Below are positions 53,201 through 62,204 of a stretch of 64,000 nucleotides of DNA, piece after piece. Under the pieces are notes generated by a model. The model did no database searches and was not told where the DNA came from. It worked only from the letters and a program-made list of their open reading frames with translations. Origin of the DNA: CAUTNA01 sp964371145 (GTDB lineage Bacteria > Pseudomonadota > Alphaproteobacteria > Rs-D84); the NCBI GenBank assembly GCA_964371145.1, contig CAYJKO010000004.1, positions 1 to 64,000 on the forward strand, given 5' to 3'. A program made the position numbers and the translations under genes. Each line of letters opens with the position of its first letter. The first letter of the stretch is position 1.

Positions 53201-54347
53201 ACACAAACGGTTTAAACAATTCCAAAGCCATAGTTTTTGGCAAACCAACTTGGTGTAATTTCAATGTTGGACCAGACACGATAACAGAACGTCCAGAATA
53301 ATCAACACGTTTACCCAACATATTCATACGGAAACGTCCTGATTTACCACGCAAAGAATCAGACAAAGATTTCAATGGACGACGGTTTTGTGCAACCATT
53401 GGACGTGCTTTGTGTTTGTTATCAAACAAAGAATCAACAGCTTCTTGCAACATACGTTTTTCGTTATGAACGATAATTTCAGGTGCATGCATATCGATAA
53501 ATTTTTTCAAACGGTTGTTACGGATAATAACGCGACGATACAAATCATTCAAATCAGACGCAGCAACGTGACCCGCATCCAATGTAACCAATGGACGCAT
53601 ATCTGGTGAAATCACCGGCAATACATCTGGTAACATCCAGCTTGGGGATGAATTAGAATCCAAGAAAGATTCAACCAATTTCAAATGTTTGATGATTGCT
53701 TTTCTTTTGATTTCTGATTTTGTTTCAGCCAATTCTGCGCGCAATCTTGTACGTTCTGCACCCATATCTAAATTAGAAATAATATCACGAACGCCTTCTG
53801 CACCGATACCAACTTGGAAAGAATCTTCACCAAATTTATCAACGGCTGTGCGATAATCTTTTTCAGACAACACAGAATACATTTTTAAATCTGTTAACCC
53901 CGGTTCAGACACGATGTATGCATCATAATACATAACTTGGTCTAATTTTTTTTGTGGGATATTGTTCAACAAAGTTGCTATTTTTCCTTCGCGCATAAAC
54001 CAAGTATGGGCAACCGGCATAGCCAATTTAATATGACCCATTCTTTCACGACGAACGGATGAAGATCCAACTTCTACGCCACATCTTTCACAAACAACAC
54101 CGCGGAATTTAATACGTTTATATTTTCCACATGCACATTCATAATCTTTTACAGGTCCGAAGATTTGTTGACAGAACAATCCATCGGCTTCTGGTTTTAA
54201 TGAATGATAATTAATAGTTTCTGGTTTTTTAACTTCACCATGAGACCAAGAAAGAATTTCTTCTGGTGATGCAATTTTAATATGCAAAGCATCAAACTGT
54301 TCTTTGGTTTCAATTTGTCCAAATATCTTCTGCAACATATTGGTCAT
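50238..54347 (-). CDS. rpoC: DNA-directed RNA polymerase subunit beta'
   Basis: 1369 residues, full length for a proteobacterial beta' subunit. The first zinc site is in DYECACGKYKR and VCERCGVEVG. The catalytic magnesium loop is NADFDGDQMSV. The second zinc site is near CEADGLCAKCYG, and the trigger-loop region SVGEPGTQLTLRTFHIGG is present. The C-terminus ends EGASNQQLMDI. It follows rpoB by 72 bases and is the last gene of the operon. Confidence 0.98.
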   Translation of the reverse strand: MTNMLQKIFGQIETKEQFDALHIKIASPEEILSWSHGEVKKPETINYHSLKPEADGLFCQQIFGPVKDYECACGKYKRIKFRGVVCERCGVEVGSSSVRRERMGHIKLAMPVAHTWFMREGKIATLLNNIPQKKLDQVMYYDAYIVSEPGLTDLKMYSVLSEKDYRTAVDKFGEDSFQVGIGAEGVRDIISNLDMGAERTRLRAELAETKSEIKRKAIIKHLKLVESFLDSNSSPSWMLPDVLPVISPDMRPLVTLDAGHVAASDLNDLYRRVIIRNNRLKKFIDMHAPEIIVHNEKRMLQEAVDSLFDNKHKARPMVAQNRRPLKSLSDSLRGKSGRFRMNMLGKRVDYSGRSVIVSGPTLKLHQVGLPKTMALELFKPFVFSKLMSGDYANTIKTARKMVENGEDIVWEILEQVIDQHPVLLNRAPTLHRLSLLAFEPKLVEGKAIRLHPLVCKGFNADFDGDQMSVHVPISLEAQLEARTLMLASNNVLSPASGEPMIVPSQDMVLGVYYISLINGEHNEKSPRFANMDEIKLALENKSITLHTPIVARVNGKRYNTTAGRMILGGLLPESDNMPFDLVNKVMPVKAIKELLSITYERCGDKAMIMLADNLKNTGFEQAARSGISIGFDDVVIPEEKDALIKATEGNAEEIEEQYQNGLISRGERYNKLIDLWQKTTDKLSDLAYAALEKSDGDNWNSIHMMALSGARGSKNQIKQLAGMRGMMQRPDGSIIEVPIISNFKEGLSMAEYFNSTHGARKGLSDTALKTADAGYLTRRLVSLAQNTIITEHDCGTSLSVTAKPVYQGSTLSIALGDIVLGRTVAQDVVHPISKELIVAKDEIVTKYIAKEINEAGVPSIEVRSVLTCEADGLCAKCYGMDLSRSALVHVGEAVGVIAAQSVGEPGTQLTLRTFHIGGVASGGADSHFIEVPVSGTVKLVDVKTITNKNGKIVVLSKNGEIEILDKDGEKLFSQKLPYASMLIVKEGDTVEQGTKVAEWDPYSSPIIAEADGRIDFGDLIENVSYQEELDATTGIVTRKVTNWKSISKKPLNPCVRLIGDNGKVISLGGRKVAEYLLPMYALLSVEAGQEVVAGDIIARIPVQTKRTSDITGGLPRVNELLEVRRPSNPALLAEIDGTIELEDAKTKINIIIEPTDGSNPVEYAVPKGTNLLVRSGDIVKKADKLVDGDIVPQDILRILGQKALATFMVEQIQQVYRLQGVSINDKHIEILIREMTRRVEIKTPGDTVFLTGQVVDKIDLEEENERVTKMGGKVAEASQILVGLTRASLTTRSFVSNASFQQTTKVLVDASINGAVDKLVSINENLVVGRLAPIGTGAYVRRTREIAKAEEKAEKLAREGASNQQLMDI

Positions 54348-54419
54348 TTGATTATCCTTTTGTTTTATATCGATAACAGTCCCCCCGGGTCTGGACCCAG
54401 AGGGATATTTTTTCTTTTC
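54348..54419 (-). other. rpoB-rpoC spacer with a G/C-rich element
   Basis: A 72-base spacer holding CCCTCTGGGTCCAGACCC on the minus strand, whose GGGT/ACCC core can form a small hairpin. There is no following T run, so it does not look like a terminator; RNA processing is one possibility. It is strikingly G/C-rich for this genome. Confidence 0.35.
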
Positions 54420-57400
54420 TTAGTCAAGCTTTTTTGGTGTCATAGACAAGCAAAGCCCACGCAATTCACGTACCAAAACATTAAATGCTTCTGGGACGCT
54501 GGTTTGTATATCGTTGCTGCCGGAAATGATTGAATCATACATTTTCAATCGACCTGAAATATCGTCTGATTTAACAGTCAACATTTCGCGCAACAGATGT
54601 GCCGCACCGTGTGCTTGCAATGCCCAAACTTCCATTTCACCCAGTCTTTGACCACCATTATGTGCTTTACCAGCAAGTGGTTGTTGAGTAACCAAAGAAT
54701 AGCTTCCAACAGAACGGGCGTGGATTTTTTCATCAACAAAGTGATGCAATTTCAACATGTACATAACACCAACGGTTACATCACGAGAGAATGCTTCACC
54801 TGTCATACCATCATATAATTTAAATTGACCAGATTCAGGTAATTTTGCCAATTTCAACATTTTGCGAATGTCTTCTGGTGACGCCCCGTCAAAAGTTGGG
54901 GTTGCCATTGGAACACCATCACGCAACAATGCAGCCTGTGCACGTACATCTGTATCTGTCATTTTTTCTAATTCAGCTGCTATGTCGTTACCATAGATTT
55001 TGCCCATTTTTGTGCGCAAATCGTCTGTAACAGCACGTTTTTGTTTAACTTCATCCAACAAATCGCCGATTTGATGACCCAAAGTCAATGCAGCCATACC
55101 AAGGTGAGATTCCAAAATCTGTCCGATATTCATACGAGATGGCACACCCAATGGATTCAATACGATATCAACCGGTGTTCCGTCTTCTAAATATGGCATA
55201 TCTTCGATTGGAACAACTTTTGACACAATACCTTTGTTTCCATGGCGTCCTGCCATTTTGTCACCTGGTTGCAATTTCATTTTGTGTGCGATATAAACCT
55301 TTACAGATTTCAAAACGCCCGCAGCCAAAGAATTGCTTTCTGTTGCTTTTGCAACTTCGCTTTCGGCTTTTTCGTTCAACAATTTCAATTTTGTTACATG
55401 TTGTTCACGTAATTCATCGATTTTTGTTTGTGCGTCTTTATCGTCCACAGTTAATTTTTTCATATCAGATGATTTAATTCCGTCCAATACTTCTTCGCTT
55501 AATTTTTTACCGATAAATGGTTTTACGCTGCCGGTTCCTGCGGATATTGTCATACCTTTTGCAATTTGGAACACTTGGTTTGCGAAACCTTTTTCAATGA
55601 TGACTGTTTCTTCATCACGTTGTTTATTGATGTTTTCAATTTTTTGATTTTCAATCAATTGAGTTCTTTCATCTTTTTTAACACCGTGTCTGGTTAAAAC
55701 GTTAACACCGATTACGATACCTTCTTCATTTGGTCCAACGCGCAGAGATGTATCTTTTACATTCAATGCTTTGTCACCAAAGATATCGCGCAACAAGCTT
55801 TCTTCTGGAGTTGGCAATGTTTCAGATTTAGGAGAAACACGACCAATCAAAATATCGCCTTGTTTTACGTGTGCACCGATATAGATAATTCCAGATTCGT
55901 CCAAGTTTTTCAAAGCTTCTTCGGAAACATTTGGAATGTCACGAGTAAAGCTTTCTGGACCCAATTGAGTATCACGAACGGTATATTCTTTTTCTACGAT
56001 TTTAATAGATGTAAATACGTCATCGCGTGAAATGCGTTCTGAAATAACGATAGAGTCTTCATAGTTGTATCCACGCCATGGCATAAATGCAACAACAACG
56101 TTTTTACCCAATGCCAAATCACCATAATTCATAGAAGAACCGTCCGCGATCATATCGCCGGCTGTTACTTTGTCCCCTACTTTTACCAATGGTTTTTGGT
56201 GAACAATAGAATCATTATTTGAACGTTCAAATTTTTCCAAATTATAAATATCAACACCTGTTACAACGTTACGGCTGTTCATATTTTTAATAACGATACG
56301 GTTTGCATCAACGGATTCAACAACACCACCGTGTTTTGCCAATTGGCCGGTGCGGCTGTCGCGTGCAACGAAACGTTCAATTCCGGTTCCAACCAATGGA
56401 GAATCAGAACGTAATAATGGCACACCTTGGCGTTGCATATTCGATCCCATCAAAGCACGGTTCGCGTCGTCATTTTCAACGAACGGAATCAAACCGGTTG
56501 CAACGGATACCACCTGGCGTGGTTCAACGTCAATTAAATCAATTTCTTCTTTTTCAACCATAGTAAATTCACCGTCAACGCGCGCTGTTACGTGTTGTTC
56601 TGTTAATTTACCATCTTTAGAAGTTGGAGAATTACCCTGTGCAATTTTGTAACCCAATTCTTCGTCGGCTGTCAAATAAACCATTTCATTTGTAACCTTA
56701 CCATTTTCAACTTTGTAATAAGGTGTTTCGATAAATCCATATTTGTTTACACGTGCATATGTTGCCATGTGTGTAATCAAACCAATATTCGGACCTTCTG
56801 GTGTATGAATTGGACACAAACGACCATAATGAGTCGCGTGAACGTCACGAACGTCTGTTCCCGCACGATCACGGTTCAAACCACCCGGACCCAATGCAGA
56901 GATAAGACGTTTATGTTCTAATTCTGCCAATGGATTATACGCGTCCATAAATTGTGATAATTGAGATGTACCCAAAAATTCAGACAACAATGTTACCAAT
57001 GGTTTTGCATTAATTGTATCTTTTGGTTCCATAGATGCGATTGTTTGAGACGCCAATTGTTCACGAACCAATCTTTCGATACGTATCATACCAATACGGA
57101 AATTTTGCTCGAACAATTCACCAACTGTTCTTACGCGACGGTTAGACAAGTTGTCGATATCATCAATATCATCTTTTTTATCAATAATGTTGGTCAATGT
57201 TTTCAACACAACCAAAATATCGTCTTTTGTTAACAAAGTATCATCTTCTGGATTTTTGTCTGATTCAACACGTAAACGTTTATTCATTTTGAAACGACCA
57301 ACCGCAGACAAATCATAATAAGAAGAATCGAAACCTTGGCGTGCAAACAAATTTGCTGCCGCTTCAACAGTTGTTGGTTCTTCTTGACGGATTACTTTGT

Positions 57401-58550
57401 AAACTTCTAATAATGCATCTTCGCGATTTTCAGTTTTATCCGCAACCAAAGTATTACGCATATGCGCAGATACGGTTACGTTATCAATTGCAATCAAAGA
57501 TATATTTTTTACGTTTAATTTTTCTAAATCAGCCAAAACTTCTTCTGTGATTTCTGTACCTGCTGCATAAATGACTTCGCCTGCAGATGTGATTGGATCG
57601 AACAAGAAATGTCCGATTAAATCATTTGATTCGACCACATAATTTTCAGATGCAATTTTGGATAATTTTTTTGCGCTTAATCTTTCGGCTTTTGCCAACA
57701 TAGATTTTTTTGATTTAGGATTCAATAAATCAAACCCAAGGCGGTATTTATCCAATCCTTGGTAATCTTCTGTTTTACCTTCCCATAATGCGCCATCAAA
57801 TGTGAATGACAATTTTTTGTAAAAGGCTGCCAAAATTTCAGAATCGCTCATCCCGATAATACCGGATTTACGTGGATCTTCAGCCCATGCGGCTTCATCG
57901 GCCGCAGTTGGCAAACAACGTAACAAAGTCGTAACCAAAATTTTATGACGACGATCAATACGTGTATAAACCATACCTTTGGCTTCTTCAAAATCGATCC
58001 AGCTTCCGTTTTCAGGAATAATTCTTGCTGTATAAGTTGTAGGATTTCCGGCCAGTTTTGATTCTTTAGTAGTACCAAAAACAACACCTTGGGCGCGATG
58101 CATTTGAGACACGATAACGCGTTCTACACCGGCTGCGATAAAGCTGCCCTGTTCTGTCATCAGTGGGACTTCACCCATGAATACTTCTTGTTCTTTGGTT
58201 TCTTGCAAAGTTTTTGTACCATCTTCTGCAACATTCCATAAAATCAATCTCAACTTCAATCTTAATTTGGCTGAATAAGTCATATCGCGTAAAATACATT
58301 CTTTTACGCTGTATACAGGTTTTTCCAATTTATATTCAATAAATTCCAATTCAGCTGCACCTGATGCATCTGATATTGGGAATATAGAATTAAAAACATT
58401 TTGCAAACCGAAATTCTTACGATCTTCTGGTTTTACATCTGCTTGTAGGAAATCTGCATATGAATTGTATTGTATTTCAACCAAGTCAGGAAGCGGAGTT
58501 TGCAAAAAACTTTTACCAAAAGATTTTCTAAGTTTCTGGATAACTGCCAT
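54420..58550 (-). CDS. rpoB: DNA-directed RNA polymerase subunit beta
   Basis: 1376 residues. Conserved blocks include the fork region HATHYGRLCPIHTPEGPN, GYNYEDSIVIS, the GDKMAGRHGNKG catalytic Lys/His segment and the C-terminal LMxK-type clamp region ending SMTPKKLD. The rifampicin-pocket cluster is at residues 533-551: Gln533, Asp536, His546 and Ser551 (E. coli 513, 516, 526, 531) are conserved, but Tyr538, Ala542 and Leu549 replace E. coli Asn518, Ser522 and Arg529. It lies downstream of rplL with an attenuator-like hairpin between them. Confidence 0.98.
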   Translation of the reverse strand: MAVIQKLRKSFGKSFLQTPLPDLVEIQYNSYADFLQADVKPEDRKNFGLQNVFNSIFPISDASGAAELEFIEYKLEKPVYSVKECILRDMTYSAKLRLKLRLILWNVAEDGTKTLQETKEQEVFMGEVPLMTEQGSFIAAGVERVIVSQMHRAQGVVFGTTKESKLAGNPTTYTARIIPENGSWIDFEEAKGMVYTRIDRRHKILVTTLLRCLPTAADEAAWAEDPRKSGIIGMSDSEILAAFYKKLSFTFDGALWEGKTEDYQGLDKYRLGFDLLNPKSKKSMLAKAERLSAKKLSKIASENYVVESNDLIGHFLFDPITSAGEVIYAAGTEITEEVLADLEKLNVKNISLIAIDNVTVSAHMRNTLVADKTENREDALLEVYKVIRQEEPTTVEAAANLFARQGFDSSYYDLSAVGRFKMNKRLRVESDKNPEDDTLLTKDDILVVLKTLTNIIDKKDDIDDIDNLSNRRVRTVGELFEQNFRIGMIRIERLVREQLASQTIASMEPKDTINAKPLVTLLSEFLGTSQLSQFMDAYNPLAELEHKRLISALGPGGLNRDRAGTDVRDVHATHYGRLCPIHTPEGPNIGLITHMATYARVNKYGFIETPYYKVENGKVTNEMVYLTADEELGYKIAQGNSPTSKDGKLTEQHVTARVDGEFTMVEKEEIDLIDVEPRQVVSVATGLIPFVENDDANRALMGSNMQRQGVPLLRSDSPLVGTGIERFVARDSRTGQLAKHGGVVESVDANRIVIKNMNSRNVVTGVDIYNLEKFERSNNDSIVHQKPLVKVGDKVTAGDMIADGSSMNYGDLALGKNVVVAFMPWRGYNYEDSIVISERISRDDVFTSIKIVEKEYTVRDTQLGPESFTRDIPNVSEEALKNLDESGIIYIGAHVKQGDILIGRVSPKSETLPTPEESLLRDIFGDKALNVKDTSLRVGPNEEGIVIGVNVLTRHGVKKDERTQLIENQKIENINKQRDEETVIIEKGFANQVFQIAKGMTISAGTGSVKPFIGKKLSEEVLDGIKSSDMKKLTVDDKDAQTKIDELREQHVTKLKLLNEKAESEVAKATESNSLAAGVLKSVKVYIAHKMKLQPGDKMAGRHGNKGIVSKVVPIEDMPYLEDGTPVDIVLNPLGVPSRMNIGQILESHLGMAALTLGHQIGDLLDEVKQKRAVTDDLRTKMGKIYGNDIAAELEKMTDTDVRAQAALLRDGVPMATPTFDGASPEDIRKMLKLAKLPESGQFKLYDGMTGEAFSRDVTVGVMYMLKLHHFVDEKIHARSVGSYSLVTQQPLAGKAHNGGQRLGEMEVWALQAHGAAHLLREMLTVKSDDISGRLKMYDSIISGSNDIQTSVPEAFNVLVRELRGLCLSMTPKKLD

Positions 58551-58617
58551 TTTCTGAATCCTTTTTTTTGTGTATTTTTTTGCAAACGAAAAAGCGTCAT
58601 GCTTTTTACGCCTGTTT

Positions 58618-58650
58618 GCCCACCAAATAAAATTATTTTATCTGGTGGGC
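58618..58650 (-). terminator. attenuator-like hairpin between rplL and rpoB
   Basis: GCCCACCA with an AT-rich stem extension pairs with TGGTGGGC, giving about 15 bp across a short loop. Downstream on the minus strand a second, weaker stem (AAAAAGC with GCTTTTT) is followed by little T. Partial termination or RNase III processing between rplL and rpoB is known in other bacteria; here it is inferred. Confidence 0.6.
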
Positions 58651-58725
58651 GAATTTACCACATTTTATTTGTGGTTAATTTTTTTCAAAACCATTATGGT
58701 TTCGAACAGTTGTGAAAAATTAAAA

Positions 58726-59094
58726 TTATTTCATTTCAACTTTTGCACCTGCTGCTTCCAAGTCTGCTTTCATTTTTTCAGCATCCGCTTTAGCAACAGC
58801 TTCTTTTACTGCTTTTGGTGCAGATTCAACCAAAGCTTTAGCTTCGCCCAATCCTAAACCAGTAATTTCTTTTACAGCTTTGATAACAGCCAATTTGTTT
58901 GCACCGACTTCTGCCAATACAACGTCAAATTCTGTTTTTTCTTCAGCGGCTGCGCCACCTGCTGCTGGACCTGCTACTGCAACTGCTGCTGCTGCGCTAA
59001 CGCCCCATGTTTCTTCTAATGCTTTAGACAATTCAACTGCTTCTAAAACACTCAATTTTGACAATTCATCAACCAATTTTTGAATATCTGCCAT
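58726..59094 (-). CDS. rplL: 50S ribosomal protein L7/L12
   Basis: 122 residues. The N-terminal dimerisation helices (DIQKLVDELSKLSVLEAVEL), the Ala/Gly-rich hinge (AAAVAVAGPAAGGAAAEE) and the C-terminal factor-binding domain (KTEFDVVLAEVGANKLAVIK, GLGLGEAKALVESAP) are all in order. L7/L12 recruits GTPase factors to the ribosome stalk. AAGGATG precedes the ATG. It lies 67 bases after rplJ. Confidence 0.98.
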   Translation of the reverse strand: MADIQKLVDELSKLSVLEAVELSKALEETWGVSAAAAVAVAGPAAGGAAAEEKTEFDVVLAEVGANKLAVIKAVKEITGLGLGEAKALVESAPKAVKEAVAKADAEKMKADLEAAGAKVEMK

Positions 59095-59161
59095 TTTAAC
59101 ATCCTTTTTATTTTGAACTATTTTTTTGTTTATAAAAAACCGAAATTATATTTCTGATTTT

Positions 59162-59641
59162 TTATGCTTCTTTTTTTCCATATTCTGCGGAAACACGTGC
59201 TAAACGTGATGCAGGTTCTATCAATATACGTGCGATAGTACCGCGGATTTCCAACAAAGATGGAAGCTTGGATAATTGCATAACGCCTTGCTCGTCCAGC
59301 AAATCTGCATCCATTTTACCGCCAACGATTGACAATGCTGGGTGACTTTCGGCAAATTTAGCCAAAATTTTTGTCACAGCCAAAGCATCTGTTGCAACTG
59401 CAACAGCCGTTGGGCGTTTCATCAATTCAGAAACTGGTGCAAAATCTGTATCTTTCAATGCTAATTTCATCAAGCGGTTTTTAACAACTTTGAATAATGA
59501 TACGTGTTCACGTAAATCTGCACGTAAACCTTCCATTTGTTTCACAGTCAAACCGTGATTTTCAACAACGAAAACACCATTTGCATCTTGCAAAGAGGTT
59601 TGCAACGCTGAAATCAAGTCTGATTTTTCTTCGCGTCTCAT
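59162..59641 (-). CDS. rplJ: 50S ribosomal protein L10
   Basis: 159 residues, the stalk base that carries L7/L12 dimers. It starts MRREEKSDLISALQTSLQD and contains VVENHGLTVKQMEGLRADLR and the conserved NRLMKLALKDTDF. The C-terminal helix (IARILIEPASRLARVSAEYG) is the L7/L12 docking helix. It lies behind a structured leader through which L10 is expected to repress its own translation. Confidence 0.97.
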   Translation of the reverse strand: MRREEKSDLISALQTSLQDANGVFVVENHGLTVKQMEGLRADLREHVSLFKVVKNRLMKLALKDTDFAPVSELMKRPTAVAVATDALAVTKILAKFAESHPALSIVGGKMDADLLDEQGVMQLSKLPSLLEIRGTIARILIEPASRLARVSAEYGKKEA

Positions 59642-59784
59642 TTTTTAATTTTCCTCAGCTTTTTTTGTTTATAATCCAATCTTGCGATTGGGGCTATTTC
59701 CTGCCCCAAAGATAACTCTTTGTCTATGATGGCAATTAAGCTATGATTTTTCATAACACCATCAGTCTCGGACAGAAATTACTG
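59642..59784 (-). promoter_or_regulatory. L10 autoregulatory leader RNA
   Basis: On the minus strand, GTCCGAGACTGATGGTG is followed by a long imperfect stem (CTGATGG with CCATCAT), the hairpin GGGGC-AGGAAATA-GCCCC and the GNRA-capped hairpin CCAATC-GCAA-GATTGG, then the rplJ ribosome-binding site. The position and the GTCCGAGAC element match the known ribosomal L10 leader that binds the L10(L12) complex. Confidence 0.7.
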
Positions 59785-59819
59785 ACAAATTCTTGGCAAA
59801 TATTTTGCCAAGAATTTGT
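59785..59819 (-). terminator. 15-bp hairpin between rplA and the L10 leader
   Basis: ACAAATTCTTGGCAA (59785-59799) pairs perfectly with TTGCCAAGAATTTGT (59805-59819). There is no T run after it on the minus strand, so it may be a partial terminator, a processing site or a 3' stabiliser for the rplKA message. Confidence 0.55.
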
Positions 59820-59824
59820 AATTT

Positions 59825-60496
59825 TTATTTTGCTTCTACTTTTAATCCAGGACCTTGGGTTGTAGATACACTGATACCCAAAATATATTGTCCTTTTGAA
59901 GAAGACGGTTTTACTTTTTTCAATTGATCGATTAACGCAACTGCATTTTCAACCAATTTGTCTGTTGCAAAAGACATTTTACCGATACCGGCGTGTACGA
60001 TACCTTTCTTTTCAGCGCGGTATTCAACTTGTCCTGCTTTTGCTGTCGCAACAGCTTCTGCAACGTTATTTGTAACTGTACCCAATTTTGGATTCGGCAT
60101 TAAACCTTTTGGACCCAAAACGCGAGCAATTTTTGACATTTTTGGCATCATAGCAGGTGTAGCGATAACGCGATCGAAATCAATTGCACCACCGGCAACT
60201 TTATCAATCAATTCTTCGCCACCGAATACGTCTGCACCAGCTTTTTTAGCTTCATCTGCGCTTTCTGTAAATACAGCAACGCGAACAGATTTACCTGTAC
60301 CATTTGGCAAAGACAACATACCACGGATATTTTGATCTGCTTTTGTTACATCAACGCCCAAACGAACTGCGATTTCCAAACTTTCATCAAATTTCTTTGA
60401 AGTAAAACCACGCAAAGCTTCAATAGCGTCGCTAATAGTGTAAACTTTTTCAGCATCCAATGATGCCCAGCCTTTAACTCTTTTTGATAATTTCAT
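59825..60496 (-). CDS. rplA: 50S ribosomal protein L1
   Basis: 223 residues. It binds 23S rRNA at the mobile L1 stalk and represses the rplKA message. Conserved segments are FDESLEIAVRLGVD, MLSLPNGTGKSVRVAVF, RVLGPKGLMPNPKLGTVT and KGIVHAGIGKMSF. It starts 4 bases after rplK. Confidence 0.97.
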   Translation of the reverse strand: MKLSKRVKGWASLDAEKVYTISDAIEALRGFTSKKFDESLEIAVRLGVDVTKADQNIRGMLSLPNGTGKSVRVAVFTESADEAKKAGADVFGGEELIDKVAGGAIDFDRVIATPAMMPKMSKIARVLGPKGLMPNPKLGTVTNNVAEAVATAKAGQVEYRAEKKGIVHAGIGKMSFATDKLVENAVALIDQLKKVKPSSSKGQYILGISVSTTQGPGLKVEAK

Positions 60497-60500
60497 AATA

Positions 60501-60929
60501 TTACTCCCCTACTTTAATGCCCATAGAGCGACATTGACCTGCAACGATATTGCATGCTGATTCAATTGAAGAGCAATTCAAATCCGGCATTTTCATTTCT
60601 GCGATTTCTTTAATTTGATCTTGTGAAATTGTACCAACAAATTCACGACCAGGTTTTTTAGAACCAGATTTTAATTTCAATGCATTTTTAATATAATATG
60701 ACACAGGTGGTAATTTCATAATAAATTCGAAAGAACGGTCTGTGTAAACTGTGATAACACATGGTGTTGGTTCACCTGGGATACGTTCTGCGGTTGCATC
60801 ATTGAATTGTTTACAGAATTCAGCAATGTTAACACCAGCAGCACCCAATGCAGGCCCCAACGGAGGTGACGGATTCGCCTGTTTAGCAGGGACGACAACT
60901 TTTACCAATCCCTTTACTTCTTTTGCCAT
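60501..60929 (-). CDS. rplK: 50S ribosomal protein L11
   Basis: 142 residues. The N-terminal domain has KVVVPAKQANPSPPLGPALG, including the conserved Pro-rich loop that thiopeptides bind, and GAAGVNIAEFCKQFN. The C-terminal rRNA-binding domain has GTISQDQIKEIAEMKMPDLN and GTARSMG-like VAGQCRSMGI. It supports the GTPase centre and RelA activation. Confidence 0.97.
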   Translation of the reverse strand: MAKEVKGLVKVVVPAKQANPSPPLGPALGAAGVNIAEFCKQFNDATAERIPGEPTPCVITVYTDRSFEFIMKLPPVSYYIKNALKLKSGSKKPGREFVGTISQDQIKEIAEMKMPDLNCSSIESACNIVAGQCRSMGIKVGE

Positions 60930-61020
60930 TTTTCACTCCTATTTAATATAGTTTTTTTAGTTAGTGTTGTGGTGCGATGTGGCGCATCTTCCACGTTTTT
61001 CAGTATATTTATTTTATATA

Positions 61021-61554
61021 CTAAACTTTTTCTATTTGTGTGAAATCTAATTCTACAGATGTTTCACGACCAAATACCAAAATCTTTACTGTCATTTTTT
61101 GTTTTATATTATCAACGTCATATGCAACACCATTGAAATTTGCAAACGGACCGTCGATTACGCGAACTTCGGCACCTTCTTCGTATTCTACACCTTCGAC
61201 AGATACGGCACCTTCTTCAACCTGTTTCAACAAACGACGGGCTTCGTCTTCTGTAATAGCAATCGGATTACGACCTTGGCCCAAAAACATAACAACTTGT
61301 TGAATTGAACGAACCAAAGCAAATGTTTCATTATTCAAAACCATTTGCACAACGATATAACCAGGGAAGAATTTTTTTTCACTTGTTACACGTTTACCAC
61401 CTTTTACTTCGGTAACTTCACGCGTTGGAACCAAAATTTCACCAAACAACGCATTCATATGACGTTTATCAATTTGTTCACGCAATCCACGAACAACTTT
61501 ATCTTCACATCCCGTATGTACGTTAACAACAAACCATTGCATTGTGCCTTCCAT
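61021..61554 (-). CDS. nusG: transcription termination/antitermination factor NusG
   Basis: 177 residues. The NGN domain (WFVVNVHTGCEDKVVRGL, FFPGYIVVQMVLNNE) binds RNA polymerase, and the C-terminal KOW domain (GAEVRVIDGPFANFNGVAYD) binds NusE or Rho. Two starts are possible: the ATG at 61554 (MEGTMQWF, with AAGGA upstream) and the ATG at 61542 (MQWF, with GGAAGG upstream), the second being closer to the usual length. The longer form is given. Confidence 0.95.
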   Translation of the reverse strand: MEGTMQWFVVNVHTGCEDKVVRGLREQIDKRHMNALFGEILVPTREVTEVKGGKRVTSEKKFFPGYIVVQMVLNNETFALVRSIQQVVMFLGQGRNPIAITEDEARRLLKQVEEGAVSVEGVEYEEGAEVRVIDGPFANFNGVAYDVDNIKQKMTVKILVFGRETSVELDFTQIEKV

Positions 61555-61589
61555 TATAATTCCTTACCTACTTAAATATTACGTTATTG

Positions 61590-61769
61590 TTAAAAAATCC
61601 AACCGACCAGAGCATTCAATGCAGAATCCGTTAAAAAGAAAAACAAAACAGACGCCGCAGAAAAAATCAATATCAAAATTGTTGTTTTCACAACAGTATC
61701 GCGGTTTGGCCAAATAATTTTGAACCATTCACTGCGCACTTGTTTTATATAATCAAATATTTTTTTCAT
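61590..61769 (-). CDS. secE: preprotein translocase subunit SecE
   Basis: 59 residues from MKKIFDYIKQV; the frame continues 15 codons upstream (MSGKRKIYVN) without a better start signal. The conserved amphipathic QVRSEWFKIIWPNRD, with the Trp-Pro turn, precedes a single transmembrane helix (TTILILIFSAASVLFFFL). This is the short SecE form with one membrane segment, as in most bacteria outside enterics. It lies between tRNA-Trp and nusG, the usual order. Confidence 0.9.
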   Translation of the reverse strand: MKKIFDYIKQVRSEWFKIIWPNRDTVVKTTILILIFSAASVLFFFLTDSALNALVGWIF

Positions 61770-61831
61770 ATATTTTCCGACTTTGTTTACATATATTTTT
61801 CTTTTTCCAGACAACTGTCCTGAAAAATCAC

Positions 61832-61905
61832 TGGCAGGGGCAGAAGGAATCGAACCCTCATCCGCGGTTTTGGAGACCGATATTCTACCGTTGAACTATG
61901 CCCCT
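61832..61905 (-). tRNA. tRNA-Trp (anticodon CCA)
   Basis: Minus-strand cloverleaf: acceptor AGGGGCA with TGCCCCT, D-arm GTTCAACGGTAGAAT, anticodon loop CTCCAAA (CCA, Trp), T-loop AGGGTTCGATTCCTT, discriminator G and an encoded CCA end. It lies just before secE, as in most proteobacteria. Confidence 0.93.
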
Positions 61906-62151
61906 GTAAAATCAAATGTTTCGCAAAAAAGCCAGAAAAATCAAAAGATTAAACCGACGACCTTACATAAAAACACCCTCTTAACTTCGCATTTGCACCC
62001 ATTAAGTTCAACACAGCATAGCATACAAATACCAAAAATCAAGCTAAATTATTATAATTTCTTTATAAAAAATACGCAAGCAAAAATTTCAAAAACAATC
62101 AATTAAATTTTCAACACACAAACAAAAAGCATTTATTTGTAAACTTTTTAC

Positions 62152-62181
62152 TTGCGCGCCCCCCGATTTTTTGACTAAAAT
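62152..62181 (+). promoter_or_regulatory. promoter of the VirB8-like gene
   Basis: TTGCGC (62152-62157), an 18-base spacer, TAAAAT (62176-62181), then AAGGAGAG before the GTG at 62205. The rest of the roughly 300-base interval 61906-62204 is A/T-rich, and I see no other gene in it. Confidence 0.55.
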
Positions 62182-62204
62182 CAATTTCAAGGAGAGAATT
62201 TATT

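Noticed and set aside
61783..62106. Plus-strand frame overlapping tRNA-Trp
   Set aside because: It reads antisense through the tRNA gene and has no ribosome-binding site or recognisable product.
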